Source of the DNA: Streptomyces sp. TN58
GTDB lineage: Bacteria > Actinomycetota > Actinomycetes > Streptomycetales > Streptomycetaceae
Reading direction: 5' to 3'
NCBI RefSeq assembly: GCF_001941845.1
Contig: NZ_CP018870.1
Span: 5,303,501-5,367,500, forward strand
Length of the DNA stretch: 64,000 nt
The translations under genes and the position numbers were made by a program. Under the pieces are notes generated by a model. The model was not told the DNA's origin, ran no database searches, and saw nothing but the letters and a program-made list of their open reading frames with translations. The stretch's first letter is position 1. Every line of letters begins with the position of its first letter. This document shows positions 38,425 through 47,486 of this stretch, in pieces.

Positions 38425-40857
38425 TCAGCAGACCCGCGGGTCGCGCGGCGGCTGCTGCGGAGCGCCCGGGGGCTGCTGCCAGGGCTGGCCCGGCTGGGGA
38501 TAGGGCTGCCCGTAGGGTCCGGGCTGCGGAGGCTGCTGGTACGGGGGCTGGCCCTGCGGCTGGCCGTACGGCTGGGGCTGCTGCGGAGGCTGCGGCTGAT
38601 GCGGGTGGGGCTGCGGAGCCTGCTGGGGATGCGGATGCTGGGGCTGAGAATGCTGGGGCTGCGGGGCGCCCCAGTGGTTCTGCGGGGCCTGCTGCTGGGC
38701 CCGCAGGAAGTCCTCGGCCACCAGGGCGGAGAGGTTGAAGTACGCCTCGCGGGTCTTGGGCCGCATCATGTCGAGGTCGACCTCGGCGCCGGCGGCCAGG
38801 TGCTCGTCGAAGGGCACCACGACGACACCGCGGCAGCGGGTCTCGAAGTGCTGCACGATGTCCTCGATCTTGATCATCTTGGCCGTCTCGCGCACCCCCG
38901 AGATGACGGTGATGGAGCGCGAGACGAGGTCCGCGTAGCCGTGTGCGGAGAGCCAGTCGAGGGTGGTGCTGGCGCTGCTCGCGCCGTCCACGGACGGAGT
39001 CGAGATGATGATCAGCTGATCGGCCAGGTCCAGGACACCGCGCATGGCGGAGTAGAGCAGACCCGTGCCCGAGTCGGTGAGGATGATCGGGTACTGGCGG
39101 CCCAGCGTCTCGATGACGCGGCGGTAGTCCTCGTCGTTGAAGGTCGTGGAGACCGCGGGGTCCACGTCGTTGGCGATGATCTCCAGACCCGAGGGCGCCT
39201 GCGAGGTGAACCGCCGGATGTCCATGTACGAGTTCAGGTACGGGATCGCCTGGACCAGGTCCCGGATCGTCGCGCCCGTCTCACGGCGGACGCGGCGGCC
39301 GAGGGTTCCGGCGTCCGGGTTCGCGTCGATGGCCAGGATCTTGTCCTGGCGTTCGGTCGCGAGGGTGGCGCCGAGCGCCGTGGTGGTCGTGGTCTTGCCG
39401 ACGCCGCCCTTGAGGCTGATCACGGCGATGCGGTAGCAGGACATGACCGGGGTGCGGATCAGCTCCAGCTTGCGGCGGCGCTCGGCCTCGGCCGCCTTGC
39501 CGCCGAAGCGGAAGAGGCCGCCGCCCGCACCGGCGTTGTTGCTCTTGGGCTTCTGCTTGTTGCGCAGCAGCCGGTCCGAGGACAGCTCGACCGCGGCGGT
39601 GTAGCCGAGCGGAGCGCCGCCGCCGGTGGGCGGGGCCGAGTACCGGGGGTCGTGCGGCTGGGGCTGGGGCTGGGGCTGCTGTTGCGGCTGCTGCTGAGGG
39701 TGCGGCTGGGGAGGCTGCTGACCGGGTCCCACGGGCCACTGCCCGGCGGCACGCGGGTCGTACTGGGGCTGCTGCTGCTGCTGCGGCTGGGGCTGGGGCT
39801 GCTGCGGTGCGGGTGCCGGCGGCGGGAAGCCGTAGCCCTGGTTCGCGAACGCGGGCGGCAGCGGCGGCAGTTCACCGGGAGGCGCCCCGAACGGGCTCTC
39901 CTCCGCGGCCCGTGGTGCGGCCGCGGGGCCGACGGGAGCCGCCGCCTGCCCGGCGGGAGGCGGTACGGGGGTCCCCTCGGCGGGGGTGGCCTGCGGGCCG
40001 GCCCACCCTCCGGGGGAGGCCTCGGCCGGGGGAGCGGCGGGGACCGGCTCCGCGGCGGCCGCCGGAGCGGTGTACGGGGGAGGCTCCTCGCCGGGCACGG
40101 GCCCGGGCGGCACGTCCGCGAACGGCGCCGGCACGGCGTCAACCGGCTCCGGAGCCGCTTCCCCGGCAGCCGCCTCGGGCGCCGGACGGCCCGCGTCGCC
40201 CGGCGCGGGCGCAGCAGCCGGGACCGGCTCCGGAGCCGGGGCGGAGAACGGCGGCTCGGGGACCTGGACCGGCGCCGGGGCCTCCTGCGCCGCAGGGGCG
40301 GGCTCGACCGGGGCCGCGAGCGGCGCGGGGGCCGGGTACGGCAGCTCGGGAGCCACGATCGGCTCGGGAGCCGGCGCCGGCCCGGGAACGGCAGCCTCGT
40401 GCGGCGGCGCGGGAACGGCCGGCGGGGCCGGGTACGGCAGCTCGGGAGCCACGATCGGCTCCGGAGTCGGAGTCGGCGCCGGTGCCGGAGCGGGAGCCGC
40501 AGTCGCGTACGGCGGCTCGGCGCCCGGAGCGGGAGCCGGGAAGGGTGCGTCGGCCGAGGGCGCGAGCGGGAACGGCGGGGCCGTACCCGCCCCGTCGGAC
40601 GGCGTCCGGGGCGCCGGCGGAGCGATCCGCATCGTCGAGGGAGACTCCAGGTCCGACGGCCGGTGCGGCTCGAAGCCGCTCCCCTCGGGCAGCCCCGGCA
40701 CCTGCGCGGCCGGGGCCGGGGGCGCACTCTGCGTGTACCAGGCCGGCGGCGTGTAGTCGATGGTGAACTCGCCCGTCACCTCGGGCTCCGCGTCGGACTG
40801 ATCGTCCGTCGGGACGTCCCACGTCCCGCCGCGCCTCTCGTTCCGATCGCCGCTCAC
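38425..40857 (-). CDS. EspI-like MinD/ParA ATPase of the type VII secretion locus
   Basis: An 810-residue protein. A 450-residue Pro/Ala/Glu-rich N-terminus contains repeats such as [13 protein letters not shown] (twice) and a Gln/Pro-rich stretch. A MinD/ParA-type ATPase domain spans about 505-740: Walker [18 protein letters not shown], switch regions including [23 protein letters not shown] Gln/Pro/His-rich tail follows. Mycobacterial EspI has the same Pro/Ala-rich head plus ParA-like ATPase plan and regulates ESX-1 output. Start GTG 40857 is chosen for its ideal AGGAGG; in-frame residues upstream are unrelated. Confidence 0.8.
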   Translation of the reverse strand: MSGDRNERRGGTWDVPTDDQSDAEPEVTGEFTIDYTPPAWYTQSAPPAPAAQVPGLPEGSGFEPHRPSDLESPSTMRIAPPAPRTPSDGAGTAPPFPLAPSADAPFPAPAPGAEPPYATAAPAPAPAPTPTPEPIVAPELPYPAPPAVPAPPHEAAVPGPAPAPEPIVAPELPYPAPAPLAAPVEPAPAAQEAPAPVQVPEPPFSAPAPEPVPAAAPAPGDAGRPAPEAAAGEAAPEPVDAVPAPFADVPPGPVPGEEPPPYTAPAAAAEPVPAAPPAEASPGGWAGPQATPAEGTPVPPPAGQAAAPVGPAAAPRAAEESPFGAPPGELPPLPPAFANQGYGFPPPAPAPQQPQPQPQQQQQPQYDPRAAGQWPVGPGQQPPQPHPQQQPQQQPQPQPQPHDPRYSAPPTGGGAPLGYTAAVELSSDRLLRNKQKPKSNNAGAGGGLFRFGGKAAEAERRRKLELIRTPVMSCYRIAVISLKGGVGKTTTTTALGATLATERQDKILAIDANPDAGTLGRRVRRETGATIRDLVQAIPYLNSYMDIRRFTSQAPSGLEIIANDVDPAVSTTFNDEDYRRVIETLGRQYPIILTDSGTGLLYSAMRGVLDLADQLIIISTPSVDGASSASTTLDWLSAHGYADLVSRSITVISGVRETAKMIKIEDIVQHFETRCRGVVVVPFDEHLAAGAEVDLDMMRPKTREAYFNLSALVAEDFLRAQQQAPQNHWGAPQPQHSQPQHPHPQQAPQPHPHQPQPPQQPQPYGQPQGQPPYQQPPQPGPYGQPYPQPGQPWQQPPGAPQQPPRDPRVC

Positions 40858-40979
40858 TGGTCCTCCTGGTCTGTCGAACACTGCTCCGGCGCCCACCCAC
40901 GCCGCGCCGACGTCCAGCCTAATCGGGGCGCGTCGCCCCTGTCCGCCGCGCCCCGTCCACGGGGAGGGCGCGCGGCACG

Positions 40980-41678
40980 TCAGTCGATACGGCGTGCCGC
41001 GCCCAGCAGGCCGGTCTCCGCCTCGGTCCCCTGGGTCATCACGAACTGCCGGTCCCGCGTGGTGCACCACAGGGTCACCCCGTCGCCCAGGGTCGGCAGG
41101 GAGGCCACGGCCTGACGCGGCAGCCGCATCAGACGGCCGATCTGCTCCGCCTCGTCCGGCGACACCCGCTGCACGCCCACCAGCGACGACTGCTGGAGCA
41201 ACCGCGGCGCCGTAGGGCTGAGATACGGCAGCAGGGTCAGCACCGACTGCCACGGCCCGGCCACCACGCGACCGCGCGGCGGCCGCATGCCGCAGTCGCG
41301 GATCACCAGCACCGGGCTGCCCGCGGACGCGCCCTGCGGCGGGATCCGGCCCACCTCGTGCAGGGTCACGCACTGCTGCCCGCCGCCCGCGGCCTGGGCC
41401 AGCCCGGACCACACCTGCCCGCGCCCGGTCTCCACCGCGACCCGCGCACCCGTGGCCGCCGCCCGCAGCGCCAGCACCTGCGCCGTCCACAGGCCGCCGA
41501 TCAGCGTCACCTCGTACGGCGTGGGCCGGTTGATGCCGAGCACCGCCGACCGCCCCTCGGCGTCCACGCCTATGACGACCCCGTCGTCGCCGACGGGCAC
41601 CGCCAGCGCGTCCAGGTCCGCCGCGGGCACCATGTGCCGCTCCCGCCGCGGGCCGACCAGTCCGAAACCGCCCCTCAT
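40980..41678 (-). CDS. Type VII secretion-associated protein of unknown function
   Basis: A 232-residue protein without signal peptide or clear membrane span. It contains [59 protein letters not shown], and [40 protein letters not shown]. The pattern is that of proteins encoded next to eccE in actinobacterial ESX loci. Its ATG overlaps the eccE stop (ATGA), so it is translationally coupled to eccE, which argues for a part in the secretion apparatus or its control. No enzymatic motif seen. Confidence 0.65.
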   Translation of the reverse strand: MRGGFGLVGPRRERHMVPAADLDALAVPVGDDGVVIGVDAEGRSAVLGINRPTPYEVTLIGGLWTAQVLALRAAATGARVAVETGRGQVWSGLAQAAGGGQQCVTLHEVGRIPPQGASAGSPVLVIRDCGMRPPRGRVVAGPWQSVLTLLPYLSPTAPRLLQQSSLVGVQRVSPDEAEQIGRLMRLPRQAVASLPTLGDGVTLWCTTRDRQFVMTQGTEAETGLLGAARRID

Positions 41679-42952
41679 CGCGCGCCTCCCAGCGGCAGCG
41701 AAGCCAGCAGCCCCGGCACCTGTTCACGGTCGAGCCGGACCAGCCCGGTCTTCACACCCCGCGCCGTCCTCTCCAACTCCCGTCGAGCAGCGACGAGTTC
41801 CTCGTCGCTGCGGCCGGTCACCCGTACGTGTCCGGTCAGGGTCACGCCCTGCCGCTCCGCCGCGGCCATCGTCAGGCTGAAGGTCGTCGCCAGCGCCGGC
41901 AGGGAGGTCAGCAGCGCCACGAACTGCGGCAGCGCCGCCGCCCCGGCGCCGCCCAGCTGCGGCCAGCGGCCTATCCAGTACGTCGTGTGCCGGCGGTCGT
42001 CGCAGCGCCAGGTCCGCGGGGTCTCCTCGGTGCGCCGCCCGGTGCTGGCCGACCGGCCGGCCTGGGTGATCGCCATCGGGTTCGCGCACGAGGACGTGGC
42101 CAGCGCCGCCGTCAGCTCCTGCTCGGTCAGCACCGTGGCCCTGAAGCCGGCGCCGGCCAGCCGGCTCGCCAACTGGTCCGCCGCACGCACCACGCACCGC
42201 TGCGCGCCCGCCAGCCCGCCGCCGCGCGCGGTGACCGCCTCGGGGCACAGCTCCGGGTCCAGCTTGAGCGCGATCCAGGTCAGCCGCACGGCGGGCGTGC
42301 CCGTGCGGGCCTGCAGCGGCGCGTAGTTGCGCGCGGCCATCGACCGCTCCGGCAGGTGCGGAGCCGGCGCCGGCTGCGTGTGCTGCACCAGCTGCGCGGA
42401 CTCCAGCCGGATGCCGTCCACTTCGAGGATGTCCCGTACGACGCCGAGCGGCAGCGGCCGCGCCGCCCGGTCGGGCCGCAGCGCGGTGGCGTCCGAGTCC
42501 ACCTGGACCACCGCGGTCAGGAACGTCCCGTCGCCGACCATTCCGACGGGGCGCCGGTCGCGGTCGCTGAAGGTCAGGGTGCGCAGCGCCGGATCGGCCT
42601 CGACCAGCGGGGCGAGACCCGGTTCGGTGCCCGCGGGAACCGTGTGGGACGCGGCCCGGCGGCGCCGCGCGCGCAACGCCAGCGCGCTGCCGATCCACTC
42701 CGGCAGGGACCGCTGGTGGCGGCGTACGACCGCGAGGACGACCAGGGCGAGCGCGAGGACGCCGGCGGGGAGCAGGAGCAGCGGCTCGACCACCCACGCC
42801 ACGAGCAGTCCGGCCGCCGCGACCTGGAGCAGTACGAGTTGTTGCAGTCGGAACGGACCGAAGCGGCCGGGGCTCGACTTCGGATGCGGCGTCACCCCGC
42901 CGCGTACGGGTGCGGGCGCGCCGGTCTGCGGCTCCGTCGCCGTGGCCATCAC
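41675..42952 (-). CDS. eccE: Type VII secretion membrane protein EccE
   Basis: A 425-residue protein. Two adjacent N-terminal membrane segments ([21 protein letters not shown] and [19 protein letters not shown]) precede a cytoplasmic domain with [54 protein letters not shown], and TRTWRCDD-type motifs. This is the EccE plan: a peripheral component of the ESX membrane complex. GTG 42952 fits the GAGAGGGGAAG ribosome site; ATG 42949 is adjacent. It is divergent from eccB. Confidence 0.85.
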   Translation of the reverse strand: MMATATEPQTGAPAPVRGGVTPHPKSSPGRFGPFRLQQLVLLQVAAAGLLVAWVVEPLLLLPAGVLALALVVLAVVRRHQRSLPEWIGSALALRARRRRAASHTVPAGTEPGLAPLVEADPALRTLTFSDRDRRPVGMVGDGTFLTAVVQVDSDATALRPDRAARPLPLGVVRDILEVDGIRLESAQLVQHTQPAPAPHLPERSMAARNYAPLQARTGTPAVRLTWIALKLDPELCPEAVTARGGGLAGAQRCVVRAADQLASRLAGAGFRATVLTEQELTAALATSSCANPMAITQAGRSASTGRRTEETPRTWRCDDRRHTTYWIGRWPQLGGAGAAALPQFVALLTSLPALATTFSLTMAAAERQGVTLTGHVRVTGRSDEELVAARRELERTARGVKTGLVRLDREQVPGLLASLPLGGAR

Positions 42953-43207
42953 TCGCGCACTTCCCCTCTCCAGGGCCAGACCTCATGAGTTCCGGCGCTG
43001 CGCGACATCCGTCGCGGGACCCCGGAATCTCCCCAATCCACCCCAACAAGCCCTGATTACCCCGGTGTGGAAGGTGCTGAGCGGCTGCCTCACCCTACCC
43101 GGCCCCTGCATACCGTCCGTCAAGAGGCATAGTAGGTGCCCGGTCCGACTATCGAGGCCCGGGGACCGTACTCACCGGCCGGGCCGTGCGGGGAGAAGCA
43201 GACGGTC

Positions 43208-44785
43208 ATGGCATCACGACGTGATGAGCTCAACGCGTACACCTTTGCGAAGCGGCGGACGGTGGCCGCGTTCCTCCAGCCCTCCGCCACGGGCACCGAG
43301 GAGGGCGCCCCCCGCCCGCTGCGCGCGGTCCTTCCGGGGATGATCGTCGGCGCCCTCGTCCTCGCCGGGTTCGGAGCCTGGGGCATGTTCAAGCCCACCG
43401 CCCCCAAAGGCTGGGACGAGCCCGGAACGAAGGTCATCGTCGGCAAGGGCTCGACGACCCGCTATGTCGTCCTGACGACGAAGGTGGGCGGCAAGGACCA
43501 GACGCGACTGCACCCGGTGCTGAACCTCGCCTCCGCCCGACTCCTGCTCGATCCGCAGAAGTTCAAGGTCGTACAGGTCGAGGACAAGGTCCTCGACGCG
43601 GGCAGGCCGCCGCGCGGCCCCATCATCGGCATCCCGTACGCCCCCGACCGGCTCCCCTCCAAGGCCGAGGCGGCCAAGCCCAAGCGCTGGGCCGTCTGCC
43701 AGCAGCCCGGCGGCAACGGCCGCGGCGTGCAGACCGCCACCTTCGTCCTCGCGGACCGCGAGGCGTCCGTGACGGACGACGCCCGCAGGCTCACCGACAC
43801 CCAGGCGCTGTACGTGGAGAGCACCGGCCCGGGCAAGGAGCGCTACCTCGTCGACGCCACCGGCACCAAGTACAAGTTCCCCGAAGGCACCCCGGCCGCC
43901 GGCACGATGACCAACGCCCTCGTCGGCACCGGAGCCACCCCGCAGCAGGTCGGACCGCAGTGGCTGGCCACCCTCAACTCCGGTGACGACCTGGCCTTCC
44001 CGGCGATCCCCGGCAAGGCCGGCGCCAACGCCGACGTCAAGGGCCTGGCCACCGCCGACAACAAGGTCGGCATGGTGCTCAAGGCCCAGACCGGCTCCGG
44101 CACCCAGCACTACGTGGTCCTCCCCGGCAAGGTCGCCCCGGTCTCCGACTTCACCGCCTGGCTGCTGATCTCGGCGCCCGCCACCGACGGCCTCAACATG
44201 CACGGCAAGGCCCGCGAGGTCGACCTCCAGTCGCTCGACCCGGACGCCACCCCGTTCGCCGGCGACGTGAGGTGGCCGCAGCGGAAGACCGAGCGGATCA
44301 ACCAGACGACGCCGCCCGCCGGCAGCCAGGCGAGCGGCTCCAACAACCGCGACACCGTCTGCAACGTCCTGCGCTCGGTCGACGGCCAGGGCAACCAGAC
44401 GCTGAGCACGTGGGCCGGCACCGGCTATCCCGTCGACATCACCGCCAGCGGTACGAGCGCGTACGTCACCCCGGGCTCGGGCCTGCTCTACACCCAGGTG
44501 CAGGGCAAGCAGACCACCGCCGGCGGATCCCTCTTCCTGGTCACCGACACCGGCCTGCGCTACGCCGTCCAGGCCAACGGCGACAGCGACAGCGAGCAGT
44601 CCAAGATCGGCGCCCCCGACCAGTCCAAGGCGGGTGGGGACGGCCGCCCCGAGGCCAGCCAGGCGCAGGTCAGGCTCGGATACGGCGGGGTCGCCCCGGC
44701 CATGGTGCCCATCGCGTGGTCGGAGTTCCTCTCCAAGGGGCCCCGCCTGGACACCAACTCCGCCCGCCAGCCCCAGGGTTCGTGA
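43208..44785 (+). CDS. eccB: Type VII secretion membrane protein EccB
   Basis: A 525-residue protein starting MASRRDELNAYTFAKRRTVAAFLQPS, the conserved EccB opening. A single membrane helix (about 43-63, MIVGALVLAGFGAWGMF) is followed by a large extracytoplasmic domain with YVVLTTKVGGKDQTRLHPVLNLASARLLL, the R-L-HPVLN-SARL signature, and repeat-like beta segments. Two Cys (VCQQ and VCNVL) could form the known disulfide. It is a core component of the ESX inner-membrane complex. ATG 43208; mycP follows, 11 bases after its stop. Confidence 0.92.
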   Translation: MASRRDELNAYTFAKRRTVAAFLQPSATGTEEGAPRPLRAVLPGMIVGALVLAGFGAWGMFKPTAPKGWDEPGTKVIVGKGSTTRYVVLTTKVGGKDQTRLHPVLNLASARLLLDPQKFKVVQVEDKVLDAGRPPRGPIIGIPYAPDRLPSKAEAAKPKRWAVCQQPGGNGRGVQTATFVLADREASVTDDARRLTDTQALYVESTGPGKERYLVDATGTKYKFPEGTPAAGTMTNALVGTGATPQQVGPQWLATLNSGDDLAFPAIPGKAGANADVKGLATADNKVGMVLKAQTGSGTQHYVVLPGKVAPVSDFTAWLLISAPATDGLNMHGKAREVDLQSLDPDATPFAGDVRWPQRKTERINQTTPPAGSQASGSNNRDTVCNVLRSVDGQGNQTLSTWAGTGYPVDITASGTSAYVTPGSGLLYTQVQGKQTTAGGSLFLVTDTGLRYAVQANGDSDSEQSKIGAPDQSKAGGDGRPEASQAQVRLGYGGVAPAMVPIAWSEFLSKGPRLDTNSARQPQGS

Positions 44786-44796
44786 GGAAGCCGCCG

Positions 44797-46098
44797 ATGC
44801 CCCAGCACCGCGACCCCCAGCCCCGCGCCTCCCGGCACCGCGACCTCCAGCCCCGCATCCCCCGGCGCGCGCTCCGCGCCGCCGCCTTGGCCCTCGCACT
44901 GGCCGCCGCCGGCGGTGCCGCCGGGACGGGCTCCGCCGCCGCCGCGCCCCAGCCGCCGCACCCCCTGCTCCTCGACGGAGCGGGGGAGTGCACCTTCCCC
45001 ATGAAGAAGCAGATCGAGGACCGCCCCTGGGCCCTCCAGCGTCTCCTCCTGGACGAGCTGTGGGCGCAGACCAAGGGCAAGGACAAGAAGGGCGCGAGCG
45101 TCCGCGTCGCCGTCATCGACACCGGCGTGGACCGGGCCAACCCGCAGCTCAGCGGCGCCCTCGACGTCGGTGCGGGCAAGGACTTCGTCGACCCCAAGGG
45201 CGGCGACGGCACGACCGACACCGTCGGCCACGGCACCAAGGTCGCCGGGCTGATCGCCGCCCGCCCGCAGCAGGGCACGGGCTTCGTCGGCCTGGCTCCG
45301 GAGGCCACCGTCATCCCCATCCGGCAGAACGACGGGCAGGGCAAGGGCAACGCCCTCTCCCTGAGCCAGGCCATCGACCACGCGGTGGCCAAAGGCGCCC
45401 AGGTCATCAACATCTCGCAGGACACCGACGTCCCGCTGACCGCGGACTCCGAACTCGGCAAGTCCGTCCAGAAGGCCATCGCCGCGAACGTCGTGGTCGT
45501 GGCGTCGGCGGGCAACGACGGCATGAGCGGCCAGAAGCGCAAGACCTACCCGGCCGCCTTCCCCGGCGTCCTCGCCGTGGGTGCCTCCGACCGCAACAAC
45601 GAACGTGCCGTCTTCTCCCAGCCCGGCGACTTCATCGGGGTGGCGGCGCCCGGCGTGGACATGGTCTCCACCGTCCCCGGCTTCGGCCAGTGCATCGACA
45701 ACGGCACCAGCTTCGCCGCGCCCTACGTCGCCGGACTCGCCGCCCTGCTGCGTGCCGAACACGGGGACTGGTCCGCGCAGCAGATCGTCTGGCAGATCCA
45801 GAACACCGCCGAGCGCGCCGTCAACGGCCGCGACGACTACGTCGGTTGGGGCGTCGTCGACCCGGTCCGCGCCGTCAGCCAGGACCAGGAGGCGCCCAAG
45901 GCGCCCGTCCCGGACCCCGGTCCGCCCCCGGCGACGGCACCGCAGGCCGCGCCCCTCCAACTCACCGAGACGGCCCAGGAGCGGCAGGAGCGCTACGGCA
46001 CGTACGCTCTCGGCATCGGCGCCGTCCTGATCGCCGTCATCGCGGGAACGGCCACGGTCGTCCGGGATGCCCGGAGCCGCCGACGTCGTTTGCAGTGA
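44797..46098 (+). CDS. mycP: Mycosin, type VII secretion subtilisin-like protease MycP
   Basis: A 433-residue secreted, membrane-tethered S8 protease. A basic N-terminus and hydrophobic signal ([22 protein letters not shown]) precede the catalytic domain with D108 (VAVIDTGVD), H145 (VGHGTKVAGLIAA) and S305 (NGTSFAAPYVAGLAALL). A Pro-rich linker leads to a C-terminal transmembrane helix (IGAVLIAVIAGTATVV). Mycosins stabilise and proof the ESX complex. ATG 44797 with AGGAAG is preferred; GTG 44782 overlaps the eccB stop. Confidence 0.92.
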   Translation: MPQHRDPQPRASRHRDLQPRIPRRALRAAALALALAAAGGAAGTGSAAAAPQPPHPLLLDGAGECTFPMKKQIEDRPWALQRLLLDELWAQTKGKDKKGASVRVAVIDTGVDRANPQLSGALDVGAGKDFVDPKGGDGTTDTVGHGTKVAGLIAARPQQGTGFVGLAPEATVIPIRQNDGQGKGNALSLSQAIDHAVAKGAQVINISQDTDVPLTADSELGKSVQKAIAANVVVVASAGNDGMSGQKRKTYPAAFPGVLAVGASDRNNERAVFSQPGDFIGVAAPGVDMVSTVPGFGQCIDNGTSFAAPYVAGLAALLRAEHGDWSAQQIVWQIQNTAERAVNGRDDYVGWGVVDPVRAVSQDQEAPKAPVPDPGPPPATAPQAAPLQLTETAQERQERYGTYALGIGAVLIAVIAGTATVVRDARSRRRRLQ

Positions 46099-46135
46099 AC
46101 AGTCACAGTTCGTCTACGGAAGCGACCCACCGGTG

Positions 46136-46164
46136 TTGGGACTGCTTCACGAACTGACTAGAGT
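46136..46164 (+). promoter_or_regulatory. Promoter of the WXG100 gene pair
   Basis: TTGGGA (46136-46141), a 17-base spacer and TAGAGT (46159-46164) form a good vegetative-type promoter. It lies 38 bases after mycP and gives a leader of about 140 bases before the first ATG. It would uncouple the abundant WXG100 pair from the eccB-mycP message. Confidence 0.6.
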
Positions 46165-46311
46165 GACACCAGGCTTCACGAGTGTGATCGGGGGATCGCG
46201 TGAGGCGGAGGGGGACGGTCCGGAGCGCGTGGCACACATCCGCGCCAGGCACGCCCGCCCCGCTGCGCAATCCGCCGGTTCTGCCGGCGAATTGAGAAGT
46301 GAGGAGCTTCG

Positions 46312-46659
46312 ATGAGCACGAACACCTTCGGACTTGCAGACGATCCGGTCGTCCAGGCGAAGAACAAGATCCAGGAGACGGGAACCGCCGTCTCCAAGCA
46401 GGCGCGCGAGCTTGCCGACATCATCGCCACCGTGAGCGCCGGCTGGACCGGTGTGGGCGCCTCGGGCTTCATCACGGCCCAGACGACGCTCAACGACAGC
46501 CACGACGAGATCCGTCGGCTGCTCGGCGTCCTCCACAACGCCGTGGCGCAGACCAAGAACCTCAGCAACGCGCAGGACGAGGAGGTGCGGGCCGCGTTCA
46601 AGAACGCCGTCCAGCCGACGTCCGCCTCCGGGCCCCGCTCGGGCCTCGACGGCATCTGA
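46312..46659 (+). CDS. WXG100-family ESX protein (first of the pair)
   Basis: A 115-residue helical-hairpin protein with the W45-T-G turn (VSAGWTGVGASGFITAQ) between two amphipathic helices, and no signal peptide. AGGAG precedes ATG 46312. It lacks a Tyr-x3-Asp/Glu tail; the partner has it, so the pair is likely exported as a heterodimer via the partner. By gene order it corresponds to one of the esxA/esxB pair; published naming varies, so I give no symbol. Confidence 0.9.
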   Translation: MSTNTFGLADDPVVQAKNKIQETGTAVSKQARELADIIATVSAGWTGVGASGFITAQTTLNDSHDEIRRLLGVLHNAVAQTKNLSNAQDEEVRAAFKNAVQPTSASGPRSGLDGI

Positions 46660-46715
46660 TCAGCACCTGATCAGCACCCCCTTTCCCATTCGGCCGTAGC
46701 GAGAAGGAGAAGAAC

Positions 46716-47021
46716 ATGACGGCGAACGACGGGACCCGGGTCCGGTACGAGACCGTTCAGCAGATGGCGGACCGCATCCGGGTCGTCTCGGGGAACATCC
46801 TCAAGGACCTGGCCGAGATGGAGCAGGCCGTGAAGGTCGTCACGGACACCTGGGACGGTGAGGCGCACCGGGAGTACGTCACCCTCCAGAAGAAGTACAA
46901 GGGCAAGGCCGACACCATGCACGCGGAGCTGGAGAAGGTCGCCAAGCTGATCGAGCGCGGCAAGGACGACTACCGCGCCACCGACAAGCGGGCCTCGACC
47001 CTCTTCACCGAGGCCTACTGA
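46716..47021 (+). CDS. WXG100-family ESX protein (second of the pair, with YxxxD signal)
   Basis: A 101-residue WXG100 protein with W46-D-G at the turn (TDTWDGEAHREY) and the type VII export motif Y86-R-A-T-D90 in the C-terminal helix. AAGGAGAAG precedes ATG 46716. It starts 57 bases after the first partner and is followed by a strong bidirectional terminator. It probably carries the recognition signal bound by EccC. Confidence 0.9.
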   Translation: MTANDGTRVRYETVQQMADRIRVVSGNILKDLAEMEQAVKVVTDTWDGEAHREYVTLQKKYKGKADTMHAELEKVAKLIERGKDDYRATDKRASTLFTEAY

Positions 47022-47055
47022 GCCCGGCGGGGGCCCGGTCTCCGGGTCCCGACAC

Positions 47056-47094
47056 GCCGAAGGGGCGCGCCCGACGCGGGCGCGCCCCTTCGGC
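47056..47094. terminator. 18-bp bidirectional terminator
   Basis: GCCGAAGGGGCGCGCCCG (47056-47073) pairs perfectly with CGGGCGCGCCCCTTCGGC (47077-47094). It sits between the convergent WXG100 gene and DUF397 gene. Confidence 0.8.
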
Positions 47095-47109
47095 GTCTCC
47101 AGGCGCCCG

Positions 47110-47355
47110 TCAGGGCTGGTGGCGGTCCAGGTCGAACTCGCCGTCCCTCGCGCCGAGCACGAAGGCCTCCCACTCGGCGGCCGTGTAGCGCAGGACCGTC
47201 TCCCGGTCCAGTGAGGACCGCATCGCCACCGCCCCTTCGGGGAGCCGCGCGATCTCCACCCGCTCCTCCTCCGGGCTGGTCCCCGGAGGCCCTTCCCACT
47301 CCACACCGCTGATGTCGAGCGCGTACAGCTCGTCCTTCTCCTGCTGGGTGCCCAT
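47110..47355 (-). CDS. DUF397-domain small protein
   Basis: An 81-residue acidic protein with VEIARLPEGAVAMRSSL and LRYTAAEWEAFVLGARDGEFDL, the DUF397 signature. Such proteins normally accompany an XRE-type helix-turn-helix partner (WhiJ/Scr1 family) next door and influence development. No such partner is adjacent here. It is downstream of eccC on the same strand (132-base gap) and could be read through from it. Confidence 0.82.
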   Translation of the reverse strand: MGTQQEKDELYALDISGVEWEGPPGTSPEEERVEIARLPEGAVAMRSSLDRETVLRYTAAEWEAFVLGARDGEFDLDRHQP

Positions 47356-47486
47356 GAGCGGCCTCTCCTTCGGTGGTGCGGTCTTCCCCGCCGATTATCG
47401 GGGCTGCGCCGCCGGCCGGGACGGTTTTCCGGCCGATGCCCGGCGTCCGGTGCCGGACACCCGGCACCCGGCAGCGGCCCCCCGGC

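Noticed and set aside
38386..41115. 909-codon plus-strand frame opposite the EspI-like gene
   Set aside because: Leu/Arg/Gly-rich shadow of the Pro/Gln/Ala-rich minus-strand protein.
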